Shown: piece after piece, positions 42,919 through 54,439 of the stretch
How positions within the stretch are numbered: the first letter of the stretch is position 1
Layout: every line of letters starts with the position of its first letter
Origin: Cliona cf. orientalis
Lineage: Eukaryota; Porifera; Demospongiae; Clionaida; Clionaidae
Length of the DNA: 64,000 bases
Reading direction: 5' to 3'
Assembly (NCBI GenBank): GCA_963930775.1
Contig: OZ005689.1
Coordinates: 14,384,923 to 14,448,922, forward strand
Notes under the pieces: model-generated
What the model was told of the DNA's origin: nothing
Seen by the model: the letters and a program-made list of their open reading frames with translations, nothing else
Database searches by the model: none
Program-made: the position numbers and the translations under genes

Positions 42919-43314
42919 TTGACTTGTATAAGCATGCAGTCTCTTGAACAAACACAAAAATTTGCTCTGCACATGTGCTTCAGAGATTGGTCCTGTTCTT
43001 ACCAAGAGCTATTAGTCAAAGCAGAAACCCCATCGCTTGCTAAGCGTCGCGAACGAGCAAAACTTTGGCATCTCTATAAAATCGTACATGATTTGACAGA
43101 TTAATTGCCAGTCAGCTCCTGTCCAAGTCAAATCGCCTGCCTACAACATAAGGCAGGTCACCGACTTCACACTAGAGAATATCAGAGCAAATAGCTACTT
43201 CTCAGTTTCTGTACTCTTTCTTTCCTAAGTCCATTTCTTTTAGCATGGAATTTTCAATCTACAAATACTCAAACTGCTATATCATTACACACATTTCAAC
43301 AGTTGTTATAACCT
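42919..43314 (+). mobile_element. Fragment of a non-LTR retrotransposon reverse-transcriptase C-terminus
   Basis: The frame reads QSLEQTQKFALHMCFRDW, then LAKRRERAKLWHLYKIVHDL, a stop, and in the same frame HTREYQ, with LAWNF further on. This order (LExxQKFAL, LxxRRxxxxLxxLYKI, a His/Arg-rich block, then a W near the end) is that of the region after the reverse transcriptase domain in jockey/CR1-type LINEs. Two in-frame stops and loss of everything upstream show a dead 5'-truncated fragment. Confidence 0.7.
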
Positions 43315-43551
43315 AACTTATCATTAATTTATGTTGTTGATATATTATTTACCTTAACTAGTTACTTGTATGGTGTCATGCCAGTATTAGCCTCAGCTAT
43401 TCATGTACACCACTGATGTATATTTGTCAAGTATCAGAAAATATTATAGACAAATTACACACTAAGTAGAAAAAAGCATAATATTTTTATTACATCCAAA
43501 GTGGTAAAACACTGCCATGAATGTGCCCATGCATAATGTAATGTTTATAAC

Positions 43552-43993
43552 TCTGCAAAAACCGGTGGGTCATATCAACCTAACATTGGTTATCTGATTT
43601 TTGCTTCTAGCACATGCGAGTCAACAAAAGACTGACAAGAAATCATCAGATCCTTTCCTTCACTTGCCATTGTTACATGATAGCAATTATAATGTTTTCA
43701 TAGTTACGTATTGATCAGTAATCACAATACTGCAGTCCATTAATTAAATTTCAAAAACATATGAATTATTTTAAGGCAAATCACACTCTTACAGAATGTA
43801 GATAAAATGATGCCAAGTATAGAAAGCATGCAGTATTGTGCTTATCGATCAACTTGTACTACGGAAACAATCATTATCATGTATAACAATGGTATTAAAG
43901 AATATGATGATTTCTCATTTTCACGTGACTAGAAGTGAGTGCGACTGAGATAACCCATGTTAGGTTAATATGATCCAATAGTTTTTGCAGAGT
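43552..43993. mobile_element. GCAAAAAC/GGTTATCT-ended miniature element, copy 2
   Basis: CTCTGCAAAAAC, ATCAACCTAACATTGGTTAT at the left are mirrored by ATAACCCATGTTAGGTTAAT and GTTTTTGCAGAG at the right. The end pattern matches 37731-38154, so the two are one family. Confidence 0.7.
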
Positions 43994-44129
43994 AGAGCAC
44001 TAGGAAGGGTTCCATCCAATAATTTTTATAATTTCTTGGAGAAAAAAAAAATATAAGTATTTTGATCACGGCAGATTTTCTGGTATCGCTTTAGCAAGAA
44101 GATATTATGAGCCGTAGTAAGTTTTAACC

Positions 44130-44560
44130 ACAACTATAATATTACAGGCACAGCAGTGTAGTAGGTAAGAGCTCTGACTGCCAAGCAATTCATGGGGGGG
44201 GGGGGGGGGGGGGGTTGGGAGCACTTGGGGGGATAATTTTTACATGAGCATGCAGAATGGGTCGAAATTAGAGATTTGATCAGACAGATTTTTGATTCAC
44301 ACCTTACAATTAAAGTTATGGCCCTTTGAATTAAGTTTTCCCATATGTTTGTACAGGAAGCCATGCATTTGCAACGTTTTCCGCCCACGCGCTACGTGAG
44401 GGGCGGGGCCAAGCGCGCACATCAGCGTGACGACCATTAGCCACTTTTGTCAAAGGCTGCCTGCTTGCATTATATGACTATACTATGCATCCAGCTCAAT
44501 TATGTGGCAATTTTCAGACAACTTTTTTCCTGCTTAGTGTGTGGTCTCCTTGGAAAAACA
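44130..44560. repeat. Dispersed ~400-bp repeat, copy C
   Basis: Same core blocks as copies A and B (GCAGAATGGGTCGAAA, AGGAAGCCATGCATTTGCAA, GTGACGACCATTAGCCAC, CTGCTTAGTGTGTGGTC end). A 21-base G run (44194-44214) replaces the GGGGG at the start of the core. Confidence 0.75.
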
Positions 44561-45159
44561 GTAAGGGTTGAACTCTGAGCAAAGACATCGCAAACCAGCA
44601 AAGATTGACATTTTAGGCCACTCCAAATTAACTCATTGTTTCTCATCACCCCTGAGCCAAAAAACTGATCAGCTACTTTCTTTGGTGATACATCACTGTA
44701 GTAAAGATTTCCAGATTTTGTTTGTGAACATTACGCATTATGAAAGGGTGTATCACAAATTCAATACATCAGTAAGTTCTATAACTGTCTTGTTGGGCCA
44801 TTGTCATTGTTGGCCATCACCCATAGCTACCCCTCTGAAACGGCTGGCAACCTGTAAAAACTATGTGTGCTATAGCTATAATATAGGCAATGGCCATGCA
44901 ATATCTTGTATTCACGGTCTTCTATTTATATGATGATGGAGCCTGAGTGGGAGGGAATTGAAATGTGTCAACATACAGAATATTTTTTATATCAACAAAA
45001 TAATGAAATATCGAGGCAAGACTGCCTCTGGCTTAATTCTGGATAGTTCAAATCTCCAACGTGTCTGTACACGCTATACCGGTACATCGTATCCTGGATG
45101 TGGTTCAGCTAGTTATGGTGGCCCAGAAGGTCAATCTATCTTTGCAATTTTTCGAAGTT

Positions 45160-46060
45160 ATATTTTGTAAACTTGCAGTTTTTCAATTTTGCACTTTTGC
45201 AAACATGCAGTTTGTCAATCAGGCACTTTTGCAAACTTCCTGTTTATCAATTTACATTCAGTACCCCAACAGTAGGGACGTGCAGTAAGACTCTGATCTA
45301 GATAAACCATACCCAACATCACAGCCTTGATTACGATCGTCCAGAAGGGCCATTCCATACCATAACATAGGTGGCAGAACCGGGAGGGGGTGAGGGGGCC
45401 ATGATCATAACCCCCCTCCCAAGGCTGACACACCCACTTTTGCCTTGTACTAAGCAAAATACAATAAACTTGTCAATTTTACCAGTCTGTAATAGCCTTT
45501 TATCATTTCTGAGTCAAAAATATGCTAGTTTCATTGTTGCTCTCCTTGAAATCGACTGGTTTTTGCCTGTTGTCCATCGTTGTTTCTTCATTTTCACGGA
45601 CGCGTTATCGCTAACTAGTGGGCGTGGCTTAAGATTTTGCGCGCGCGCACGCACGCGCAAAGCGCGTGGATCTTGGCCCCTCACATTCAATATAATTATG
45701 CTTTCGCCGCCTATGCATAATATTTCAAAGTTGAATTTTGTTATTTTTCAATCTTGTACTTTGTATTTTTTCAATTTTGCATTTTTGCAAACATGCAGTC
45801 TGCCAACACTGCACTCTTACAAACCTTTATTTTTGACAACCCAAACCCGATCAGCTAAGATTCAGTAAAAAAAAAATGTATAGGAGATGCACATGCATTG
45901 TACAAACCTACGGTGGCCCAGAAGCCAGAGGGGCCATCCATCTTGTAATTTTTCAAAGTTGCATTTTGCAAAATTGGATTTTTTCAATTTTGTACTTTTA
46001 TAAAGTTGTATTTCAATCTTGCACTTTTGAAAACATGCAGTTTGCCAAACTATAAATCTA
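45160..46060. repeat. Dispersed TTTTGCA-rich repeat units
   Basis: Segments at about 45170-45255, 45735-45815 and 45950-46045 share TTTTTCAATTTTGCACTTTT-like and GCAAACATGCAGTTTG-like words. Between them lies a GC-rich GCGCGCGCACGCACGCGC stretch (about 45640). No gene. Confidence 0.5.
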
Positions 46061-46261
46061 AGAGCAGGTGAAAATTGTGAATATGCCATGAGATTCCCCA
46101 CACACGTACACACACACATACACAAGTTGGCTATAATATTGATAACCTTATTGTGATGACATGAGCTTGTTATTTGCGTCGTTACACTCTTGTTACGACG
46201 CAAATGCGATCTATATCAACACTTAGAAAAAATCGACAGGAAAAAGAAAAAATCAAAGTGT

Positions 46262-46340
46262 ACAGCAAGATTCGAACCCGCTCTATTCTGTCCCATACAT
46301 AAGAGCCCAACCACTCGGCCACCACTGTTGTTGCTGCTGG
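46262..46340 (-). other. tRNA-like sequence, probably SINE or tRNA pseudogene
   Basis: Minus strand reads GGTGGCCGAGTGGTTGGGC (A-box-like) and GCGGGTTCGAATCTTGC (B-box-like), followed by a T-rich tract. The start resembles a type II tRNA (Ser/Leu), and a weak acceptor pairing with wobble pairs can be drawn, but no sound anticodon stem. It is most likely a tRNA-derived repeat. Confidence 0.5.
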
Positions 46341-46477
46341 CAGTCGTTATTTCAACTATTTTATAGACAAACCCTACACAACCCAGCCCCTCCCACACTA
46401 ACCCTGCTAACCATTCACGTTACATGCCCAGCCCCCTTTCACGCACACGGCGATAAGGGATCGGGACAAACGTGTAG

Positions 46478-46888
46478 GATCTATGGCAATCCAAACGTGA
46501 CAAAATTATCAAAATTCAAACTCAAGGGTACAAAAGTACAGAGCTGCATATGGAAGCGTGCAAAAGGTCAAACCTGCAAACTCAAGGGTGCAAAAGTACA
46601 GAGCTACTTATGGCAGGGTGCAAAAGGTCAAACCTGTAAATTCAAGGAACTAGTTTATCAATTAATGGACTTTGTACTTCATAATAATAGCTTAATGTGC
46701 CATCCACAGCTTTTGAGTTTGTAGGTTTGACCTTTTGCACCCTTCCATACGCAGCTCTGTACTTTTGCACCCTTGAGTTTGCAGCTTTGACCTTTTGCAC
46801 CCTTCCATATGCAAAATTTGTACTTTTACACCCTTGAGTTTGAATTTTGATAATTTTGTCACGTTTGGATTGCCATAAGGATCCGTGT
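46478..46888. mobile_element. Foldback element with internal tandem repeats
   Basis: GGATCTATGGCAATCCAAAC (continuing GTGACAAAATTATCAAAATT) at the left is mirrored by AATTTTGATAATTTTGTCAC to GGATCC at the right. Each arm contains tandem copies of AAACTCAAGGGTGCAAAAGT / GTGCAAAAGGTCAAACC. ORFs across the arms are repeat artefacts. Confidence 0.8.
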
Positions 46889-46929
46889 TGCCCATGCAAC
46901 GTACAGTGCACGCTAATCAGATGCATGGA

Positions 46930-47660
46930 TCAAGTCACACTGTATCAGTACTTGTACTCAGTTCTACATGTCGACACATTTCAATTCTTTCCCACTCTGG
47001 CTCCATCATCATAGTAGAAGACAATACAAGTTGTTGGCCATTGCCTATAGCTAGCACCCATAGATTTTACAAATTGCCAATTTTTAGATGGGTATGGGTA
47101 ATCACAGGGTAGGCCAACAATGATGATGGGCCAATAAGACAGTTACAAGACGTTAATTGGCGTGCATTCGACTATGTATCTCATGCATCTTCTTCCAATG
47201 TACATGCATGATGACCTTTTTTCTTGTAGGTATACTGTCTATACAAGATGACTGTCTTCAATCAGAAAGTAATGATACACGACTTTGTATAATAATATTA
47301 TTATAATTGTATTGGGAATAATGTTGGTACATTAATCAGTTATTACAAGAATCGTGATTGCACTTTTGTGTCCTGCAGGGGATTTAGCTACAGTAATAGA
47401 GCCATAACCTGGATGATTTACATGCAATCATACTAATCACTAATTATTATCCCTCTATTGATAAAATAATAATCCTATAGGAGTGGCCCAGAAGGGTCAT
47501 TTCCGAGCGGCAAGGAAATGACCCTTCTGGGCCACCATAAGTATTCTTGGCCACCGATACGTAGAAATCAGACTATCAACACCTCCAGCCATCATGGCTC
47601 CAGGCAAAGACACCCACATGCTATTCTCCATGCATATAATATTATAGCTACATGCTTGTA
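46930..47660. repeat. Segmental duplication, arm 1
   Basis: Matches 54440-55010 in the same orientation over blocks such as CTCTGGCTCCATCATCATA, GACAATACAAGTTGTTGGCC, CAGGGTAGGCCAACAATGA, TTGCACTTTTGTGTCCTGCA and AGAGCCATAACCTGG, with many indels. No intact frame is shared, so it is treated as non-coding. Confidence 0.75.
47483..47535. repeat. Perfect 22-bp hairpin
   Basis: A 22-base arm (47483-47504, starting GTGGCCCAGAAGGGTCATTT) and its exact complement (47514-47535) flank a 9-base loop. GTGGCCCAGAAG also occurs singly at about 45119 and 45913. It could be the residue of a foldback element. Confidence 0.7.
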
Positions 47661-47838
47661 AACAAAACAGATCAATCCCCGAATTAAAGGTTGGTGCTGT
47701 GTTTCACCATAGGGTTTCACCCCATAACTCACTTTCAATCATATTATATTTTTACATACCTTTAGGCAATGCACGGCCAAAATCAATACTAGCTAATAAT
47801 GCTGATGTACAAGAGCAAGGGAAAGATATAATAATTAT

Positions 47839-48013
47839 TATACTCTTGGTATTTTGCTTATTGTAGCAATTGCAATGTCATGACATTGTGTTTTTAAACA
47901 TCTGTGACAGATGTTTAAAAACACATGTCAACATATCTCTGTCACAGATGTTAAAAAACCCACATGTTAAAAACACGACATTGCTACTATAAGCAAAATA
48001 CCAGTTAGAGTAT
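47839..48013. mobile_element. Foldback element with nested hairpins
   Basis: Outer arms ATACTCTTGGTATTTTGCTT and AAGCAAAATACCAGTTAGAG are complementary with mismatches. Inside is a hairpin AACATCTGTGACAGATGTT and a near copy of it. A related single arm lies near 55030-55085. Confidence 0.65.
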
Positions 48014-48326
48014 AATAATAATAAACCAGTGAGTAAAGTCAATAATGATTATTAATAATTCTTGATATACCATTGCATTATTTAAATGCTACAAAAATCA
48101 ACTTTACAATGTTGTTAATTGTGCTTACATGATTAGATTGATCTTGAGCGCAGAGGAAGGACTCACACTGAAATTGTAAACACTTCTCAAGATCAACCTG
48201 CTGAAACTGAAACTACTGTATAAAGATAATTATGCTAAGTGTATACATGATTGTACAAATTATGCACGATAATAATTAATGTACTAACTATAATAATAAT
48301 ACTGATATATACGTACATGCATGGCT

Positions 48327-51300
48327 TCACGGCGATTGTACTTGTATTGATGCTATGTCCACTCGTTGCTTAGCACTACCACCACCACCAGCCACATACA
48401 AGTCCCCACTGGGGAGAACTGTGCAGGTACATTGTAATCGTTCAGTAGGCAGCTCCCCAGCCTTGACCCAGCTCCTGCTGCTAGGTTGATAATGGTAGAT
48501 GGCTGTGCTTCCAAAAAAGAATCCTCCACCAACTGCCAGCAGTGCTCCATTAATATTAAAGGCCAAGGCAGTGGAATATTTCAGTGGTGTATCAGGTAGT
48601 GACTGCCATGGTGATGGTGTGTGTGGAGCACTTGCACTAGCTGGTTGGGAAAATGCTTGAGAGACGAGGTCATCCAAACACACACTGAACACTACTTTCG
48701 CACCTCCCTTAGTGTAGCCACCCAAGAGATAACACATATTACCAATGATAGCTGGTACTGCATAAAAAAGTGGCTGAGGTAGTGATGCAGCATGGTACCA
48801 TTGCGTTGAATCAGTGTCCAGGATCTCAACACATGCAAGAGGAGTTTTACCATCATAACCTCCCATCACCACCAGCCACCTGTTGTTATGGGTAGCTACT
48901 GAGGGTGAGTAGCATGCTGTGGTCATTGGTGGTAAGGGGTTAGTCCATCTTTTTGACTGTTCATTCCACACACCTAGCTGGTTGGTCACCTTGTCAGGTT
49001 CTATGTCCCATCCACCGACCAGTACTAGCTGGTTGTTGACAACAGCCATGGAGAACCACTTGCATGTATATGGAGGTAGTGTATCTTAGGAGTCCTGTTT
49101 AGGATCATAGACCATCACTGTTTGTCTCTCCCTGTTTGACGATGCACCTCCTCCTCCAATGTACACCTTCTCCTTGGACACCACCACTTTTGGGTATCTC
49201 CATATTTCAAAAGGCAAGTCCATCCCTCTCCTCCACTTCAGCTTCAGTGGGAGATTCAACTCTGACAGTGGCGTCTATAAGGAATCATTAATGCTACATT
49301 ATTAAGGACTTTTAATTATTATTAGTATAATCATACCTTTATAATTGGCCTTTTTGCAACAGCAGAATGCTGTATTGACTTCTGCTGCAAGGATTCCTGT
49401 GTATACAAAATAGTGATATTAATTTTATATGACTGTATCCAAGTAGTACCATACTTAATCTAACACAATGTATGGAAAAGGTCGTCAATCGCTCTATATA
49501 TACGTTATGAAATACTAATTTCTTATGCTAAATTGGATTATATATCGTATTCGATTAACTACATATACGGTATACTACTTTGAATAATATACATACTACA
49601 GGAACTCTACAGTGTATGAACCGTGCACTGACCTGTAACCTTCTTATTTCTCTCTGAAATCTGCTGATGTCAGCGTTTCTTTGCCCAAGCTCCTCATCCT
49701 TCTGTCGTAGCTCTTCCTCTCTCTGTCTGAGTCTGTCATCCTTCTCCCTCAGTTGAGCATTGAGCTGCTGGATTGCTCTGATGTGCTGCTCTTCTCTCTG
49801 CTGGGATTCTGCTTGTAGTTGGCCAATGTCAGCCTACCAAGAATAAAAGGGATAGTTGTAGTATTCTAATGACTTTACATCACAGCATAATAATAGCTAT
49901 ATATACCTGCATTCTGTTCATTTGAACATTCTTTTCGTGAATAGTTTCATCTTTTTGTTGTACATCTGCTTCCTTTTGCCGCAGCTCTGCTTCATGTCGT
50001 TCATCAGCTGCCTGTTATTATGTGAACTACTGACTTGAGGGGTGGGGGTGGAAGATACGTGTATAGTCTCCAAAAATTATACCTCTAGCTCATGTAGCTG
50101 TTGTTGTAATTGTTGTATCTCCTCCTCCTTTGCTGCCAGCTCATCAACCTTTTCTTTGCTCTTCTTCAAAGCCATGGCTGTCTTCACCTGCCTCATAGCA
50201 TCCACCGTCGTTAGCTCTCCACACGTCCCTTCAATATCTCCCTTCAGTCCCTCCAACACTCTCACCAGCTGCTCAGCTGTGGGCCTCTCTTCTGGGATAT
50301 TCTCCAGACACTGCTTGACCATACCCGCCAAAGGGTAGCCTGCATTCCACTTGTCTACCTTTCCCTCTAGACGCTCAAAGTAGTTTCCACGACGCCTCAC
50401 TTCAGACCGAGCCAAAAGTTCTCTAGGATTGTTGGGATCAGGATAAGTGTGTTCTAAGAGGTCACCAGGAAACACCTGTGTACATATAAAGGAAAGTTAA
50501 CATGTATTGTGAAAACAAAGGGTCCCTGGCTATAATATTATTATACTTATACACAGTAAAAATCTGTGTTAAAGGGGGGGGGGGGGTTAACGTTAGCCAC
50601 TGTACCTGTATGAGAGTAAAGAGAGCCAGATGACCAAACGAAAAGATGTCAAGGCTGGGGCCATAGCGAGATGATGATGAAAAAGCCTCGGGAGGCATGT
50701 AGACCAGTGTCCCTGGTAATCGAGACAGTGTCCTAGCTAGCTGGCCAGGCTGTAGGTTCACGATACGAGAGTTCCCCAGATCAGTGATCTTAGCCATGAA
50801 ATAGGAGGTCAGCAGCACATTCTTTGCCGTCAGGTCCCTGTGGATGATTTGAGGAGTATGTTTATGCAGGTAGAGAAGGCCCCTGGACACGTCCTCAAGA
50901 ATGGATCGTTTCAACGCTAGAGGGATGTTGGGGACTGTTTCAATCAGATTGTCAAGATTCCCATCCAGTCTCTCCATCAGCAACACAGGGAGTTGGCAGT
51001 CAGGGAGGAAACACACACCCAGGAACAGCGTGATATTGGGGTGACAAAGGTCAGACATCAGCTGGCATTCCTGCACGTACTTGCCAGCAACGTTTTCCAC
51101 TCCAACATTACCAGCATCAATGAGAATATCATGAATCTTCTTTCCAGCACATATAAGACCATTCACTTCAACCTGAAAGTAAATACACCAGTTAATATTT
51201 TGGCGTTCAGTGTTGCCAGTTAGAAGCATTTCCATACCTCTTCCACTAATCCATAGGAGCCAGTGCCCAGTTGTTTTCCAGTGGCTCTGCCTTGTACGAT

Positions 51301-51366
51301 AAAACGTGCCAATAGGCGATTATTCTGCAGTACATGTAGACGCTGTCTCTGCTGTTGTTCAGCCAT
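48327..51366 (-). CDS. TKL-like kinase / coiled coil / kelch-repeat protein, with in-frame TAA
   Basis: Seven exons, all phase 0: 51366-51238, 51172-50606, 50475-50083, 50011-49907, 49833-49633, 49396-49337 and 49274-48327. Start MAEQQQRQRL; the glycine loop GTGSYG spans the exon 1 end. Kinase motifs: a Lys in CAGKK, HRDLTAKNVLL, DLG in place of DFG, MPPEAF in place of APE, DIFSFG. A Gln/Glu-rich coiled coil follows, then kelch repeats (YIGGGG, LVGGWD, VMGGYDG, LLGGY, AVGGG, VAGGGG). In the last exon TAA (49088-49086) follows VYDPKQDS, so the literal product is 547 residues with one partial kelch blade. Reading past it, the frame continues to the stop at 48327. It is a pseudogene in the making, a truncated kinase or a sequence error. 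Substrate unknown. Confidence 0.85.
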
Positions 51367-51419
51367 ATTTATTTAGCCCTCCCACGGCCACTCCCAAAAT
51401 ACGCATAGAAGTCCGCCGC

Positions 51420-51597
51420 CCACCACTTTCCATCACGGTATTTTTGGGGACCGGGACCCGGGGTCCCCATTCTACCATGATAATGGGAACCCGGACCCCC
51501 ATTTTACCAGTAGAACGGGGATCCGGGGTCCCCATTTTATCTTGACACCTGTCCGAAACTAACGGTCCCCCCGGACCATCGATGGTCACCATAGTTG

Positions 51598-51638
<41 letters not shown>

Positions 51639-51660
51639 TTTGCCATCATAGATATTTATG
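51420..51660. repeat. GGGGACCC-rich repeat with 39-base C run
   Basis: Repeats of GGGGACC, GGGTCCCCATT and GGACCCCCATT match the ends of the 34508-36781 element, and a C run (51600-51638) parallels the G run there. Probably a related element just upstream of the kinase gene; boundaries unclear. Confidence 0.6.
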
Positions 51661-52589
51661 TTGCCATTTAACAGAGGCGGCGGAAACAGTTGAGTTTTGG
51701 TAAGGATCAAATAGAGTAAAAGCAGTGCGCGCGTGCGCGCAAAATTTTGGGCCACGCCCCCATTTTAAGCCATGCGCATGCGTAATTTGTGTATGGGGAG
51801 GGGTCTGGAGCGATGTACTCGCGAGCTAGATGCTTTTTGCGTTCGAGGGAACTAGCTGGAGTCTAGAAACCAAGCTAGTGAATAGCTTAATCATGTAGGC
51901 TAAGTACTGAATGATATTAGAGTGATACACTGCTAATTTTGGTATGGCTCAGCCCCCACTTGTCAAACTTTGGTACGGCTGTAGCTCGGCTGTAGCCGTA
52001 CTAGCCGTACCGTTTCCGTCGCCTATGCATTAACGGTCCCCACTATTTTCTGTATCATAATGGTGGGACCGTTGGTGGCAGAAACATAATATTATGGTCC
52101 CCTCTATAGCTCAGCCTCGGGATATTAGCAGTGTGTATGGACCGAGTCTATCACTATAGACTAGTAGGTATAATTAATAGCGCTTCAAGTTTGACTGTGA
52201 AAATTAATAGTGATCATTTCTCTTAAAGTTTTAAATAACAATAATTATTATGATTAAAGCAGAGGAATACATGCATAAATCAATATAATTATATATACAT
52301 GCTTTTCATAATCATTACTGGTCACAAACAGCATCCTCGAACTCATCAAGGATGTAGCTACCATTGAGGTAACCGAGGCAGCTGCCTCGGTCATCAATTC
52401 AGCCAGCTATATATTTATTATAATACAAACTCTTTCGTTTTGCAATGGTACGTAAACTGATGCACATTGCTAAAATATTATTGTAATGGAATAAGCCATT
52501 ACAAATTATAATTATACAAAAATTAATAGTAGCTACAACTTCTGCTAAATTTAATTGTAAGGTAAAAGAGAATACTGAAAAAATGCTCT
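51661..52589. other. No gene recognised
   Basis: Contains a GCGCGCGTGCGCGC tract (about 51727), AACGGTCCCCAC and TGGGACCGTTGG mirrored near 52030-52075, and AT-rich sequence. Right part begins to resemble the flank of receptor pseudogene copy 1. Confidence 0.4.
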
Positions 52590-53528
52590 TCTTTTAGTTG
52601 AAACAACACCAACTGTATTAAATTTGAGACCAGGATTGCGAATGAGAAAGCAGAATCTGTAGAGATGTTCTCAACAGTTAAATTTTCACCCGATATTGAA
52701 ATAAAATTGAAATGACTGCACTGTCATGTTATCAGCCGATTGTATTGCTGACATAGATTCAAGTAGCTCATTGCTGTTGATGACCAGGGTGTAGGGTCTG
52801 CATTGTGCCTGAGGCTATGGCTGTAGTAGTTACTAGCACTAACCTCGAAAGAGACCTGGAGAGATAAGCCACCAGATTTCTTACTCAACACAAAATTCAA
52901 GGAAGATTCGATCAAGTCGATCAATGTTAGGTAGAGATGGCAGCATGGTGCTGAGCACTGGGCTGGGTACACTGCAACCAGCTCCAGTGTAGGTGGCACC
53001 ATTGTAAGTAGCAGTGACAGAGAAGCTGTAGACCTCACAGGGTGGGGCACCTTCAGGAGCAGTGATTCAGAAGTGGTAGTGGGACTCATTAAGGGACATG
53101 CAATATGTTGTCACTGCTAGATCCATGGCTGATTGTTAGCAAGAATCTCAATGCAGAAATCATCCAGGCCTTGTGGTTCTCGACTCCATGAAAGGTTGAT
53201 GATAACCATGCCCACTGTGTCCCCAGTTAGCAAAAATTTAATACTTAATAATATAGGATCTACGATAATGATGTTAAAGGATGAATAACCAATAATGAAA
53301 TGATAAGTTACACCTTACTGATCACAAAGAGGGTAGTATATTATAGTAGATTCACTAGTTGCACTTCTATCGCATTGTATCCTTGACTGATTATTCCATA
53401 TAGTGTCATTGATCAATAGCCTGAGCCTGGGGGGTGACTGGCATTCCTGGAGTCTCTATCTGAGGTAGTTGGTATGCACTGTGAGCATTGAGCTGCTCTT
53501 CTTGGTTAATAAATTGAAGAGAAAAGTT
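52590..53528 (-). pseudogene. Decayed sponge-type receptor gene, copy 2
   Basis: Homologous to 31650-32790 in the same orientation, sharing an Ig-like exon (AATAAATTGAAGAGAAAAGT side), the FN3-like exon and the FN3 end. Minus-strand fragments read KVPHP/APEGAP then YSFSVTATYNGATYTG in mixed frames. There is a TGA just before ITAPEGAP and further frameshifts. The Ig exon is cut off at 53529 by a small inverted-repeat insertion. Confidence 0.65.
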
Positions 53529-53611
53529 GTCTGGCCAGCTAGACCCTTGTTCCCCTCTTCCAAACTCAGCATAATGAATAGGAGAGGGGGAGTGGGTCTA
53601 GCTGGCCAGAC
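53529..53611. mobile_element. 83-bp mini inverted-repeat insertion
   Basis: GTCTGGCCAGCTAGACCC (53529-53546) and its exact complement GGGTCTAGCTGGCCAGAC (53594-53611) bound a short purine-rich core. Paralogous pseudogene copy 1 diverges from copy 2 at this point, supporting an insertion. Confidence 0.75.
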
Positions 53612-54439
53612 TAGATTCAGATCAAAACTGACAAAAAGTCATGAGTCAGAGTAGAGCTCTTGATCCTAGGAAGAGATCTGGGGAGTCGGGACAAGAATGA
53701 ATTGTATCGGCATGGCTGCTCGTGATCAATTTTACACAGCATGCACCACTGTTGTTGTCAACAATCATTGCCTATAAGAAGCACTATACAGCAAGCTAAT
53801 CTAATTCGGTGTAAACAGTATTGCATATCGGAGCTCGGGAGCTTATGGAGTGGATTCGTGCATCGGGTGATTAAATATGATCTATGATTAATTTTGTTCC
53901 ATACATACTCATTCCGTATTTCGCTGCGTAAGCCATTGGGTATCAGTCCTTATTCGTGTGTTATGTACGTAAGTGGAAGCTGGCATTTTCAGAAGTGACG
54001 ACCTTCGTAGGAAGTCTTTGGGAAAGCTCTTACTCTTATGTTACATTTATATGATTGTGGAAGTGACGACCTTCACCTTTTCTAACATATTGTTATATGC
54101 ACATAGAGCCGTCATGTCTGCTGAAGCTCGTGATCAATACAATGTACAACACACACAACAATAACAAACATAATCCTTTGCATCATGACAATCATGTATT
54201 CACCGGTCATGATCCACTACTTAACATTTCCTGTAGTTCAAAATTTAACCGTAGGCATATGGCCCATTGCTAGGCATGCTAAGAGCATGCCTATAGTTCA
54301 TAAGCTACTTTCTTTAAATTAGTACATGAACAAGGTACATTGCTGTAAAGATTTCCAAATTTAATTTCGTTTGTGAATATGAAAGTGCTATATAGACAGC
54401 TGTATCACAATAATAATTATTATGTATTCAGTATTACAT
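53612..54439. other. No gene recognised
   Basis: Contains GTGACGACCTTCG (about 53996) and GTGACGACCTTCACC (about 54065). The right part (54300-54400) resembles 44680-44760. Confidence 0.4.

Noticed and set aside
46262-46340. Possible tRNA-Ser gene on the minus strand
   Set aside because: A- and B-box-like blocks are present, but no sound anticodon stem or well-paired acceptor stem can be drawn. Kept only as a tRNA-like repeat.
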